64,000 bases of DNA from DTU013 sp964512095. Its GTDB lineage: Bacteria; Bacillota; Clostridia; Acetivibrionales; DTU013. Made by a program: the position numbers and the translations under genes. Below the pieces are notes generated by a model, which saw only the letters and a list, made by a program, of their open reading frames with translations, was not told the DNA's origin and ran no database searches. Positions 8,173-17,017 of the stretch are shown piece after piece; the first letter of the stretch is position 1; every line of letters begins with the position of its first letter. Where the stretch lies: the NCBI GenBank assembly GCA_964512095.1, contig CAZEIH010000004.1:51754-115753 (forward strand), written 5' to 3'.

Positions 8173-9516
8173 CTACTCTTCTTCAGGTGCCGTTAGGAAG
8201 TACACCGTATCCAGTCCGATTTTCTTTGAAACCCTAACAACATCTTCCTTTGTCACCTTTCTAACCTTATCAATTATACTTACAATACTATCCTGGGTTC
8301 CTGATATTGTTTGACTTAAGAAGTAGTCAACCATGTTTCCCTGGTTATCCATTAGTGATTGAACCCCAGTTTCTATACTTTTTACAGTAGATTGTATTTC
8401 ATGGTCAGAAATATTCCCCTTCATAATTTCATCCAGCTGTCTGCTTATTATCTCCAATGCTTTATCCTTATTCTTTATTTCAATCCCGCTGCTGATTCCC
8501 ATAAGCCCCTTGAATTTTTCCAAAAAGGAATATGAATAGTAGGCCAAGCTCGCCTTCTCACGCACATTCTGAAATAGCTTTGACTGCACACCACCACCTA
8601 GTATACCGCTATACACCATTAATGCCTGAATATCATCGCTATCGGGAGGCGTATTGGTTCTATACCCCAAACACAGCTTCCCCTGTGAGATATTCATAAT
8701 CTCGGTTACATATCTAGCCTCACTTATCTCTTTCTTAATGGAATAGCTGTTCATAGTTTTAATGTCTTTGCGACATAATCCCTTAACCAGGCCTATAACC
8801 TTATCTACTTCAACATCCGATATGCTTCCGGATAGATATATCTGCATCGGGTATGTCTCTATCATTTTTTTGTAATGATGGGTCAATTCTTCTGGGCTTA
8901 TAGCTGCGAGGTCCTCCACAAAACCATAGTCATATATTCCGTAGGGCTCATCACGACAGACCTCTTCAAGGCACCTTTCCATACTATAGGTCATCTTGTC
9001 ATTGACCCTGCCCTCAATAAATATCCTCAACTTATCCTTTTCCTGCTGTAGAAAATCATTACTGAACACTCCATTTACAAAAGCAGGCCTTGTAATGATG
9101 TCAAACAGCAGCTCAAGTCCTGCTGCAAACGTATCAGCACCGTCGGGCACATATCGTTTTGACAGAAATTCAGTGTAAAAATGTATTAAATGCCTTTCTC
9201 CTTTTTTTGTAACTCCACAGTCAAAGCTAGCCCCATAAAGGCTTTCTACTTTCATTGATATATCTCTCAAGGTTGGGTATACTTCACTCCCGCGCCTCAT
9301 GACAGCAGGCAGTAGGGCATTTTTTGTTACATCCTCCCTAGTAAGATTATCCATAAAAAAGACATGAATGCTGCTTGTCTTAAACTTTTCCGTAGCTATT
9401 GTGTAGATGTCTATTCCATTAAATGAGGATACCTTCACCGCCTGTACGGCATTAAAATCCATTTCCATCAGTGCCTTCCTTTCTGCCAACTTTTCTACAT
9501 ATCGGGGGCAGGCCAA
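8173..9516 (-). CDS. M16 family protein without zinc motif, YfmF/YmfF type
   Basis: A 447-residue M16-fold protein. In place of HxxEH at the expected N-terminal position it has KNALLPAVMRRGSEVYP, so it should be the non-catalytic partner of the zinc-containing homologue just downstream (45-bp gap). The C-terminal half keeps the R/Y substrate-binding type sequence VREKASLAYYSYSFLE (about residues 315-330). The TTG start at 9516 has AAGGGCG upstream; ATG codons at residues 17 and 19 are alternatives. It is the first gene of the promoter-led unit at 9548-9577, which continues into the peptidase and perhaps lgt. Confidence 0.88.
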   Translation of the reverse strand: MACPRYVEKLAERKALMEMDFNAVQAVKVSSFNGIDIYTIATEKFKTSSIHVFFMDNLTREDVTKNALLPAVMRRGSEVYPTLRDISMKVESLYGASFDCGVTKKGERHLIHFYTEFLSKRYVPDGADTFAAGLELLFDIITRPAFVNGVFSNDFLQQEKDKLRIFIEGRVNDKMTYSMERCLEEVCRDEPYGIYDYGFVEDLAAISPEELTHHYKKMIETYPMQIYLSGSISDVEVDKVIGLVKGLCRKDIKTMNSYSIKKEISEARYVTEIMNISQGKLCLGYRTNTPPDSDDIQALMVYSGILGGGVQSKLFQNVREKASLAYYSYSFLEKFKGLMGISSGIEIKNKDKALEIISRQLDEIMKGNISDHEIQSTVKSIETGVQSLMDNQGNMVDYFLSQTISGTQDSIVSIIDKVRKVTKEDVVRVSKKIGLDTVYFLTAPEEE

Positions 9517-9547
9517 AAACGCCCTTATTTTTTCCCGATATACTTAT

Positions 9548-9577
9548 AGTATAATAAATCAACCTGATTGTATTCAA
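9548..9577 (-). promoter_or_regulatory. Promoter of the M16 pair
   Basis: Minus-strand TTGAAT (9572-9577) and TATACT (9548-9553) are spaced by 18 bp, about 32 bp upstream of the yfmF-type start codon. This is a good vegetative promoter match. Confidence 0.5.
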
Positions 9578-9689
9578 TATCTGGAATGATAATTCTATCT
9601 ATATTATATATATTTGTGGTAATAATAACAAAGAGTAATTGTCCTTATAATAAAGTGTTATAACAATTTTTTTATAGTTGGAGGCTTAA

Positions 9690-9860
9690 ATGAGATATTC
9701 TAATGCTAGAAAGTATCCTATTACACAAAAGAAAAAAAACATATCCCAATGCCAAAGTGAACGCATAATTGACCTAGGTTTGGGAACTGCAGCGGGGTTG
9801 CTGGGTTTGGTTTTCCTGGAAGGACTGATTTTGGGACTGATAATAAAAAGACGTCGGTGA
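9690..9860 (+). CDS. 56-residue single-span membrane protein, unknown function
   Basis: The ATG at 9690 is preceded by TTGGAGG at ribosome-binding distance and the frame runs 57 codons to TGA. The product has a basic N-terminal half (KYPITQKKKN), a hydrophobic Gly/Leu-rich segment at about residues 30-50 (LGTAAGLLGLVFLEG) and a terminal KRRR. It would be a one-pass membrane peptide with both ends basic. I do not recognise the family. It lies on the plus strand 77 bp before a diguanylate cyclase gene and could be cotranscribed with it. Confidence 0.55.
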   Translation: MRYSNARKYPITQKKKNISQCQSERIIDLGLGTAAGLLGLVFLEGLILGLIIKRRR

Positions 9861-9936
9861 AGGGAACATAATTGTTATATAAATGGCATTTGTATCCGAT
9901 ATCATTAATGCACCATAAAAATCAGGGAGGTAGCAA

Positions 9937-11115
9937 ATGCCAGCTCAAGCTCAAGAGACAATTCGTTTTGTCACTATAATTATATCCATTTGTTTTTCTT
10001 TTTGCATACCCCTGCTTTCCTTTTGGATTAAAAAGTCAGATGAAAGGCTGAGACTTTCGGCTTTTACATTTATATCAGTATTCATACTGAATATAGCAGC
10101 TGCATTCCTGTATGACCCAATGCAGTCTACTGTTTTGTTCCAATATTCCAACGCTTTGCTATTATTACTATTCATTGCCGCTCTTGCTACAGGCAATAGC
10201 TTTCTAGTAAAATCACTGACATTGCTGGCACCTACAGCACTGATTGTATTTTCTCATTTCAGTTTAACCTTTACAAGGTACCCATATCATCATAATATTA
10301 GTGCGACTTTGGTGATAATATTGTCCATTATCATTATGTATATGCACAAAAGTAAAAAGGGGACAAAGAGCCTGTTGTTTTGGTTCGTTTTGCCGATGCT
10401 GGTATCCGCTGTAGTGGGATTATACCCAAATTCCCAGATACTCATCTTGGCATCACCTGTTTTTATGCTAATCTCTTACTCCATACTACTTTACTTTTAC
10501 TATGACTCCTTTATACATTCATTGGTAATTAGAGCTGAGGAAAGTGAAAGAAAGCTATCTGGCATTGACCGCTCTGTTGAGGTAGAGGTTAAAAAAAGAA
10601 TGTTGGAGTTGGAAAACATGAACAAAAAGCTATTGGATATATCCAAAACAGACGCCCTATCTAATGTTCTCAATAAAGCAGCAATACTCAAGGCAATGGA
10701 CCGTCTCATCAACGATAAATCAAATTCGAAGTTTTCTATACTTATGTTTGATATTGATGACTTTAAAAATATAAACGATACTCACGGCCATTTTGTAGGT
10801 GACAAATGCATACGAACGCTCTCATCAACTGCCCGGAAAAGCTTTAGAGATATCGATTTGGTGGGAAGATATGGCGGAGACGAATTTATCATTATATTGC
10901 CGGATACCGGAAGCAAGCAGGCTTTAATCGTCGCCGAGCGCTTTAGAAAAACAGTGGCTGAGTCATCCTCTCCAAGCATTACTATATCAATAGGGATAGC
11001 ATCATATCCCTTAGACGGCACTAACATCGGTAATCTAATCAAGGTAGCTGATAAAGGATTATATGCTTCAAAGAAAAAAGGTAAAAACACAATATCCCAT
11101 AATAGTGAAGTGTGA
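9937..11115 (+). CDS. Membrane-bound diguanylate cyclase (GGDEF)
   Basis: A 392-residue protein whose N-terminal 190 residues hold six or seven hydrophobic segments, like a MASE-type sensor module. A short coiled stretch follows (EVKKRMLELENMNKKLLDIS), then a complete GGDEF domain. The active-site motif GGDEF is exact at residues 313-317, so it should make cyclic di-GMP from two GTP. The product-inhibition I-site RxxD is present five residues upstream (Arg304, Asp307). GGGAGG precedes the ATG. It ends only 20 bp from a convergent MFS gene. The ligand sensed is unknown. Confidence 0.93.
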   Translation: MPAQAQETIRFVTIIISICFSFCIPLLSFWIKKSDERLRLSAFTFISVFILNIAAAFLYDPMQSTVLFQYSNALLLLLFIAALATGNSFLVKSLTLLAPTALIVFSHFSLTFTRYPYHHNISATLVIILSIIIMYMHKSKKGTKSLLFWFVLPMLVSAVVGLYPNSQILILASPVFMLISYSILLYFYYDSFIHSLVIRAEESERKLSGIDRSVEVEVKKRMLELENMNKKLLDISKTDALSNVLNKAAILKAMDRLINDKSNSKFSILMFDIDDFKNINDTHGHFVGDKCIRTLSSTARKSFRDIDLVGRYGGDEFIIILPDTGSKQALIVAERFRKTVAESSSPSITISIGIASYPLDGTNIGNLIKVADKGLYASKKKGKNTISHNSEV

Positions 11116-11135
11116 ATAGAGGGTTACAGCTTTTT

Positions 11136-12341
11136 TTATGAAAGCGAAGGCCTTTTACTTGTATCTTCTATCCATCTAGGTCTAATACGCCTTATAATGG
11201 CAAAGCTTAAAAGTAAAAAACCACATATAATGAATACGTATATATGGGAATAGTTGGAGATAATATAGGCCGTACAACCCATACCCGCCATCCTTCCTAC
11301 ACTGGAGACCACATCATTGGCACTTGAAACTCTAGCCATATATTCCTTACCGGTTATCATCTGAAACCTCGCTGCAATGATAATACCAGCTATTGAGCTA
11401 AATAAGCCCTCTATAAACTGAAATAGTAAAACCAGTGCATAGTTTATGGTACCTGCGTGTAAAAACCATATGAGCGATACCAGTATCAGACAAGTGTAAA
11501 ATAGCCGTCCATCCCTCATTCCATATCTCTTGTCCAGATGCTTTGTCAATATCATGGCTAGTAGATTCGTTCCATAAAAAATGGTTATCATCAGGCTCCA
11601 GCCCTTGCCTGTAACCTTGAGCACATCAAAGGCAAAGGGATAGAAGGCAATATTTACTGATATAGTGCAAAATCCAATTATTATACCTGCCAAGAGTAAC
11701 TCAATAATTGCAGGTGTATTCTTGCAGTATTTTAACCCGTTTCGAAAGGCTGATACGTCATTTTCATAAAGATTTGCTAATACTATTCCACGTCTCCCAC
11801 CCAATGACAGCATTGAAAAAATAGTCATAGTACCTGAAAACAAGCAGCACACCGCTGCAATAATAATGGCAGGCGCAAGTCCGAAGCTGTCAGTTAGAGC
11901 TCCTGCCAACAAGGGCCCTATCAAATATGCTGCTCCCCCAACACCTGCCAACTGTGAATTAGCTGCCAATCCATTATCCTTACCGGTAGATGTCAGTACA
12001 TATTTTCTTCTGGATGGATTATAAAAAACATCAAACACTGATATCAATATCAAAAGCATATATATGTGGGTGATATTTCTTGCAAAAAGAAATAAGGGCG
12101 TTACAACAAACCTACCAATATCAATTAGTATTAGTAACCTCCCTTCCCTTTTTTTATCACCAAGTACGCCTGCAAAGGGTGATGCAAATATGCTTGGCAA
12201 CGATGAAAAAATTACCCCGGCTGCAGCAGAAACACCGGAGCCTGTCAGCTTATATATCAACATTGTAACAGCTATAAGCCGCATGGATTCACCAAGGCCT
12301 AAAACGCCCTGGCCAACCAGAAAAAAGCGAAAGCATCTCAT
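11136..12341 (-). CDS. Major facilitator superfamily transporter
   Basis: A membrane protein of about 401 residues with twelve likely helices. The MFS loop 2-3 motif appears as GVLGDKKREGRLLILIDIGR (Gly-Asp-Lys-x(4)-Arg), and the overall pattern resembles the MFS_3/EntS-like drug or siderophore exporters. The substrate cannot be inferred. ATG 12341 is preferred to the upstream ATG 12362 because GGAGTGGGG stands at the right distance from it. It is convergent with the diguanylate cyclase and 80 bp downstream of the vanW-like gene on the same strand. Confidence 0.88.
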   Translation of the reverse strand: MRCFRFFLVGQGVLGLGESMRLIAVTMLIYKLTGSGVSAAAGVIFSSLPSIFASPFAGVLGDKKREGRLLILIDIGRFVVTPLFLFARNITHIYMLLILISVFDVFYNPSRRKYVLTSTGKDNGLAANSQLAGVGGAAYLIGPLLAGALTDSFGLAPAIIIAAVCCLFSGTMTIFSMLSLGGRRGIVLANLYENDVSAFRNGLKYCKNTPAIIELLLAGIIIGFCTISVNIAFYPFAFDVLKVTGKGWSLMITIFYGTNLLAMILTKHLDKRYGMRDGRLFYTCLILVSLIWFLHAGTINYALVLLFQFIEGLFSSIAGIIIAARFQMITGKEYMARVSSANDVVSSVGRMAGMGCTAYIISNYSHIYVFIICGFLLLSFAIIRRIRPRWIEDTSKRPSLS

Positions 12342-12420
12342 CTTTTCCCCACTCCGAAACATTTCATAATTGATAATATTCCGTAAACGAGGGATTATGC
12401 ATGTCTTTTTCCAGTGATTA

Positions 12421-13353
12421 TTAGTCAGGGCCCTTTTCCACTAGATGGGGCATTGGCAAGTATTTGCTTATTCCCATATATCTGATTTCGGAGCTTCCAG
12501 TGTCAGTGACTGTAATCCAGGATTTCACCACTGCACCGTCCATCCCCTCCATAAGCAGTTTCCTCTCATCAGTGCTGATTTGTGGGTTTATTTTGTACAT
12601 AGTAGGCGCCTTTGTAGTCTCAAGTATCTCATGATTCCACTTGACCAAAGGAGCTTTCTTGCTGCCATATATGCCCATGTACAAGACATTACCTATTCCC
12701 TTAGCCCAAATTAATATATCAGCTCCAGAGTTGTTTTGAAACCTGATATCTTTGTTCCCATATGATACAGTGGCATCCTGCCCATATGGAACATAGGGTA
12801 CAGGCATTGTGTGATTATGCCTTTCCAATATCTTCATATCAGATAAAACCGCTGTATTATACAGAGTCGATGCTATTTTACAAACTCCGCCTCCTATGGT
12901 TGTTGTTACTATTGTGCCAATATATGTCGGTCCTTTTCTGAAACCCCTGGCTTCTGTATAAGGACCAATGGATGAATTTTGTGAGAACACCTCCCCATTT
13001 CTTACAAGCGTACCGGCTAGCATATCTGCAGCACGATGCACATTATACTCCTCTCCGGGGAGAGGATCCTTTAGCACTGTTTTATAGCCTGCCAGTAGTA
13101 TTTTAGTATTGTTTTTCTCAATAGCATCGATAAATGCCATATCATTTACCCAAGGCATTTCAGTTTCAGGTCCCGATACAATTTCTAGAAATACTCCCTC
13201 CTCAGTAATCCCACTAATGCTGCCTATAGCTGAAGGCATCAAGCTCAAATCCGGGGCTACAGTTACCGGATAGTATACCGACATTAGGCAGACCGATAAC
13301 ATGAGGGTTGTGTTTTTAAAATATTTACATATGTTTTTAATATGTCGTCTCAT
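12421..13353 (-). CDS. VanW family protein
   Basis: A 310-residue protein with an N-terminal membrane anchor or signal (about residues 12-30), so probably extracytoplasmic. The VanW domain is clear: FSQNSSIGPYTEARGFRKGP, TIGGGVCKIASTLYNTAV, ERHNHTMPVPYVPYGQDATV and FQNNSGADI are its conserved blocks. VanW was named from vancomycin-resistance clusters, but most copies, like this one, lie outside them and have no established activity; cell-wall association is only assumed. No vanA/H/X-like genes are nearby, so this is not evidence of glycopeptide resistance. Confidence 0.9.
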   Translation of the reverse strand: MRRHIKNICKYFKNTTLMLSVCLMSVYYPVTVAPDLSLMPSAIGSISGITEEGVFLEIVSGPETEMPWVNDMAFIDAIEKNNTKILLAGYKTVLKDPLPGEEYNVHRAADMLAGTLVRNGEVFSQNSSIGPYTEARGFRKGPTYIGTIVTTTIGGGVCKIASTLYNTAVLSDMKILERHNHTMPVPYVPYGQDATVSYGNKDIRFQNNSGADILIWAKGIGNVLYMGIYGSKKAPLVKWNHEILETTKAPTMYKINPQISTDERKLLMEGMDGAVVKSWITVTDTGSSEIRYMGISKYLPMPHLVEKGPD

Positions 13354-13452
13354 AAAGCTATTATCACCTAAAACACAAATTTTACGCTGTAAATAATTGC
13401 AGTAATATTGTTCTTCAAGATTTCATATTGTCAACTGAAAGGAATAAACTGT

Positions 13453-13896
13453 ATGGCGAAATATTACGGAGGTAAAAAAAGCATGGTTGTGCTTCTTTCT
13501 CTATTCGGTATGATATGCTGGGGAATTGCGCCTGTCTTTGCCAAAGCAGCCCTTAAAAACATTGATCCAGTTGCTGGGCTAGTACTTCGAACAATTTTTG
13601 CCTCCAGCGTAGTTTCTGGTTGGGTCATAATTAGTGGCAATTTTTCCAAAGTCAGCAGCATACCTGCCAGTACATGGTGGCTGATTGGAATAGAGGCCCT
13701 TTTGGCTACACTGGTTGGAGATTTGGCATATTACGCAGCCCTAAAAAAAGGAGACGTGTCCCTTGTAACAATAATAATGTCCAGTTCGCCATTAATCACA
13801 ATACTCTGCTCCATACTCTTCCTAGGCGAGCAGATAAACCTCATTCGCTTCATAGGCGCCGTACTGGTCATCACAGGCATTATCCTTATTATATGA
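13453..13896 (+). CDS. EamA/DMT-superfamily half-size transporter
   Basis: A 147-residue membrane protein with five hydrophobic segments making one EamA domain. Full-length DMT transporters have two such domains (about 290 residues), so this copy would have to dimerise. The signature GLVLRTIFASSVVSGW and the C-terminal block SSSPLITILCSILFLGEQI are typical. ATG 13453 is chosen because GAAAGGA precedes it; upstream codons to 13408 are in frame but lack a ribosome-binding site. The substrate is unknown. It converges with the decarboxylase gene, 37 bp apart. Confidence 0.85.
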   Translation: MAKYYGGKKSMVVLLSLFGMICWGIAPVFAKAALKNIDPVAGLVLRTIFASSVVSGWVIISGNFSKVSSIPASTWWLIGIEALLATLVGDLAYYAALKKGDVSLVTIIMSSSPLITILCSILFLGEQINLIRFIGAVLVITGIILII

Positions 13897-13933
13897 AACA
13901 TAGATAATAGATACATCTCACATGCTTCATTCC

Positions 13934-15412
13934 TTAGTGTTGAGATATGACGCCGGTAGGATTGCTCCCGAGCACACGTATATAATCCGCCTTTGGATCA
14001 AATGTACCCTGGAGCTCACAATACTCTTCCTTCAATAGCTTTATGTAGTCTATCACATCATCAGTAATTCTCTCGCCCAGACAGATTACCGGAATCCCAG
14101 GAGGATATGCCATCACCATTTCGCCAGCGATTTCACCAGCTGAGTCCTCCAGCCTGATAGTCTTCTTTTCATTGTAAAATGCATCCCTAGGAGTTACAAT
14201 CATCTCTGGATTATCCGGTATTTTAAAGTCATTACTTACTTTTTCTTCATTTCTACCCAGGGACAATTGCCGCAGTGCATTAACAAAAGCAGTAATATCT
14301 TCTTTTCTGTCTCCTATAGATACAATAGCCAATATATTGTGTAAATCTGACATCTCAACTTGTATATTGAAGTTTTCCCGCAGCTTTGCTTCTATTTGAT
14401 ATCCCGTATAACCTGTATTTCTAACATTCACTCCCAGCTTTGTCTCATCAAAATCAAAGCAACCAGTTTTATCTATTAATTCATCACCAAAAGCATATAA
14501 ACCTGGTATTTGATTTATTTCCTCCCTTGCCCACCTAACAAGCTTCAGTGTTTCCTCTAGCATTTCTGCTCCTTTGGTAGCCAACTGCTTACGGGCAATA
14601 TCAAGAGAGCACATAAGCAAATAGGAAGCACTTGAGGTAAAGGTCAAGCCTAGCGAGTGCTTTATTCTGTCTTGAGGGATAAGTCCTCCTCTAGACAACA
14701 ATACTGAGCTTTGTGTCAATGAGCCCGCGGTTTTATGTATACTCGCAGCGCTCATATCAGCCCCAACCTCCATAGCAGTAAGTGGGAAATCATCATGGAA
14801 CATCATATGGGCCCCATGTGCTTCATCCGCAATCACTGCCATTTCGTGCGTATGGGCTATTCTGACTATTGATTTTATATCTGATGTTATTCCATAGTAG
14901 GTAGGATTAATGATAAATACAGCTTTTGCATGGGGGTTCTTTTTTATAGCCTTCCTAATGCTCTCTGTAGTGACCCCCATAGTTATTCCCAGCTCATGAT
15001 TGATCTCGGGCTGAACATATACAGGCATGGCACCACTTAAAATAATCCCTCCAATAGTAGATTTGTGAGCATTCCTGGGTATTATAACCTTGCTTCCGGG
15101 TTCACATGCACTCAATATCATCGCCTGCACACCAGAAGTAGTACCATTGACCAAGAAGTATGCATTTTCTGCTCCAAAGGCATGAGCCATCAGTTTTTGA
15201 GCATCCATTATTACTCCAGTGGGATTACTGGCAAAATCAAGCTCCTCCATTCCATTAACGTCCATCCTAAGAGCCTTTTCGCCAATGTATTCCACTAATT
15301 CCCTAATGCCTCTTCCATGCTTATGCCCTGGTACATGTAAGGGTATCACATCGCTGTCAATATGCTTTTTGACTGCATCAAAAAGCGGAGCCCTGTTCTG
15401 GTTCATCCGCAT
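13934..15412 (-). CDS. Orn/Lys/Arg decarboxylase family, PLP enzyme (arginine decarboxylase-like)
   Basis: A fold-type I PLP decarboxylase of about 492 residues. The cofactor lysine is in SIHKTAG (Lys227), preceded by the PLP-pyridine aspartate in VIADEAHGAHM. The N-terminal block VPLHVPGHKHGRG is typical of the short Gram-positive branch (SpeA/Cad-like), which lacks the N-terminal wing domain of the enterobacterial enzymes. It would decarboxylate arginine, lysine or ornithine for polyamine synthesis; the substrate is not decidable by eye. ATG 15412 is chosen with AGGTGATATTT upstream. Confidence 0.9.
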   Translation of the reverse strand: MRMNQNRAPLFDAVKKHIDSDVIPLHVPGHKHGRGIRELVEYIGEKALRMDVNGMEELDFASNPTGVIMDAQKLMAHAFGAENAYFLVNGTTSGVQAMILSACEPGSKVIIPRNAHKSTIGGIILSGAMPVYVQPEINHELGITMGVTTESIRKAIKKNPHAKAVFIINPTYYGITSDIKSIVRIAHTHEMAVIADEAHGAHMMFHDDFPLTAMEVGADMSAASIHKTAGSLTQSSVLLSRGGLIPQDRIKHSLGLTFTSSASYLLMCSLDIARKQLATKGAEMLEETLKLVRWAREEINQIPGLYAFGDELIDKTGCFDFDETKLGVNVRNTGYTGYQIEAKLRENFNIQVEMSDLHNILAIVSIGDRKEDITAFVNALRQLSLGRNEEKVSNDFKIPDNPEMIVTPRDAFYNEKKTIRLEDSAGEIAGEMVMAYPPGIPVICLGERITDDVIDYIKLLKEEYCELQGTFDPKADYIRVLGSNPTGVISQH

Positions 15413-15421
15413 AAATATCAC

Positions 15422-15734
15422 CTGAATTTACAGTAAAATCATTTTCCGTGTATTATATGCGTCAGATTCCTAACTGTGCCTATTTGAACAACCTCCTATT
15501 AGGCAGGGGGTACAGATTGAAAAAGCTGTCAGTGGCGAGTACAATCTCCCAGTCAGGATGCATGGGCGAGCAGATGACGAAGTCATCGACCAGCCGACGT
15601 TGTTCAAACGCCACGTTTAGGCGTGGCGCACGGAGTGTAGCGTAGGGCGAATTCATTTCGCCCGTAGCGAGGGGGTATGGGGGCCTGCCCCCATTGGAAA
15701 TTAAACAGGACATAAAAAAACATGGGGTCGTACT
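15422..15734. repeat. Palindrome-rich intergenic element
   Basis: This stretch is G/C-richer than its surroundings and packed with inverted repeats. TTGAACAAC (15484-15492) pairs with GTTGTTCAA (15599-15607) across about 106 nt. Three tight hairpins then follow in line at 15609-15628 (CGCCACG/CGTGGCG), 15645-15663 (GGGCGAA/TTTCGCCC) and 15677-15694 (ATGGGGG/CCCCCAT). Open frames through it have no ribosome-binding site. It looks like a mobile or dispersed palindromic repeat, or a structured RNA. Confidence 0.5.
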
Positions 15735-16949
15735 CTATTCGTAGCGCAAGGATTCTATGGGGTCCAAATCCGCTGCACGTTTTGCTGGGTAAACTCCGAA
15801 AATTAATCCCAATGCAACAGAACCCAGGAATGCAAGTGTAATAACCTTCAAGTCTACAACAGGGGGGATTTTGATTAGCGCTGAGATTATGCCACCAGAA
15901 ATGACGCCAAGCAAAATTCCTATCAGTCCGCTTATACCCGTCATAATAATAGATTCGGTTATAAACTGAAGGACAATATCCTTCTTTTGCGCTCCCAACG
16001 CCTTCCTGATACCTATTTCTCGGATTCTCTCTGTAACGGAAACCAACAGAATATTTACAATGCCAATACCCCCTACGATTAACGTTATTACTGCTATGAC
16101 AAGTAGTATAGAGGAAACAACGCCTAAAACATCGCTGAAGGCCTTTTGTATGTCGGCAGAATTCTGTGCCAAATAAATACCCTCTCTGCCATGCTTACTT
16201 TCAAGGTAGCTAACGATTCTCTTTCCAACATCTCGTAGCTTATCCTTTTCCACCAATGTGACATCTATTTGTGAAAGCTTTTCACTGTTGGGGTAAAACT
16301 GTTGTACTGTTGTAATAGGCATATATACTATAGCTGGAATCATATCGCTTTCTAGCATACCCTCGAACATATTATCGCCGCTACTCATCACTCCTGCAAT
16401 TTTTAGTGAAATGTTGCTTCCTGAGGAGGTCTTGAGGGTAATCGTCTCACCAGTTACATCCTGACCCTCCTCAAAAAACTTCTTCACAAATAATTCATCT
16501 ACAATAACTGTCTTTGCCCTCTTCGATACATCGAACTCATTGATAAAACGTCCATATTTCATTTCAATCAAAGCAAAATTCTTAAATTGAGAAGATATGC
16601 CTAGTACAATGGCATCCTTCGTTTCATCTCCTATTCGCAACGAACCGCTTTTTTGAATGTTGGTTGCAATATTTTTTATCTCTGGCGCCGCTTCCTTTAT
16701 ATAATCCATGTCCTTTAATGTCAGCCAATCCTTTTTATCGACATTCATTTTTTTATAGGTTATGCTAATCGTATTGGCACCAATTTTCTCAAACTGAGCA
16801 TTCATATAGTTTTCAGTAGCACTGCCTAATGCCATAATAGTAATTATGGAAAATACCCCCATTACTATTCCTAGCATTGTAAGTAAAGAACGCAGCGTAT
16901 TTGCCTTCAAACTATCCAAAGCCTGTTTAATGCTTTCGGAAAAATTCAT
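15735..16949 (-). CDS. ABC transporter permease, MacB/FtsX type
   Basis: A 404-residue permease with the MacB layout: one N-terminal helix (about 20-45, LLTMLGIVMGVFSIITIMAL), a large extracytoplasmic MacB-PCD domain (to about residue 270), then three C-terminal helices with the FtsX domain motif SVTERIREIGIRKALGA. It ends with AKRAADLDPIESLRYE, the usual MacB-family terminus. It should form a mechanotransmission exporter with the ATPase at 19141 and the adaptor at 17018. The cargo may be a peptide, antibiotic or lipoprotein. It is the last gene of the operon. Confidence 0.92.
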   Translation of the reverse strand: MNFSESIKQALDSLKANTLRSLLTMLGIVMGVFSIITIMALGSATENYMNAQFEKIGANTISITYKKMNVDKKDWLTLKDMDYIKEAAPEIKNIATNIQKSGSLRIGDETKDAIVLGISSQFKNFALIEMKYGRFINEFDVSKRAKTVIVDELFVKKFFEEGQDVTGETITLKTSSGSNISLKIAGVMSSGDNMFEGMLESDMIPAIVYMPITTVQQFYPNSEKLSQIDVTLVEKDKLRDVGKRIVSYLESKHGREGIYLAQNSADIQKAFSDVLGVVSSILLVIAVITLIVGGIGIVNILLVSVTERIREIGIRKALGAQKKDIVLQFITESIIMTGISGLIGILLGVISGGIISALIKIPPVVDLKVITLAFLGSVALGLIFGVYPAKRAADLDPIESLRYE

Positions 16950-17017
16950 GTGCTTACCTCACTTCTTTCCAGTTAGCTGTTTTGAATTGCTGAAAATAAC
17001 GGTTATTCGCACTATTA

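Noticed and set aside
12421..13353. Glycopeptide-resistance gene suggested by the VanW name
   Set aside because: No vanH, vanA or vanX-like genes are nearby, and isolated VanW proteins are common without any link to resistance.
15448..15713. Short frames in the palindromic element, including a 77-residue one on the minus strand
   Set aside because: No ribosome-binding site, and the sequence is dominated by inverted repeats; more likely non-coding.
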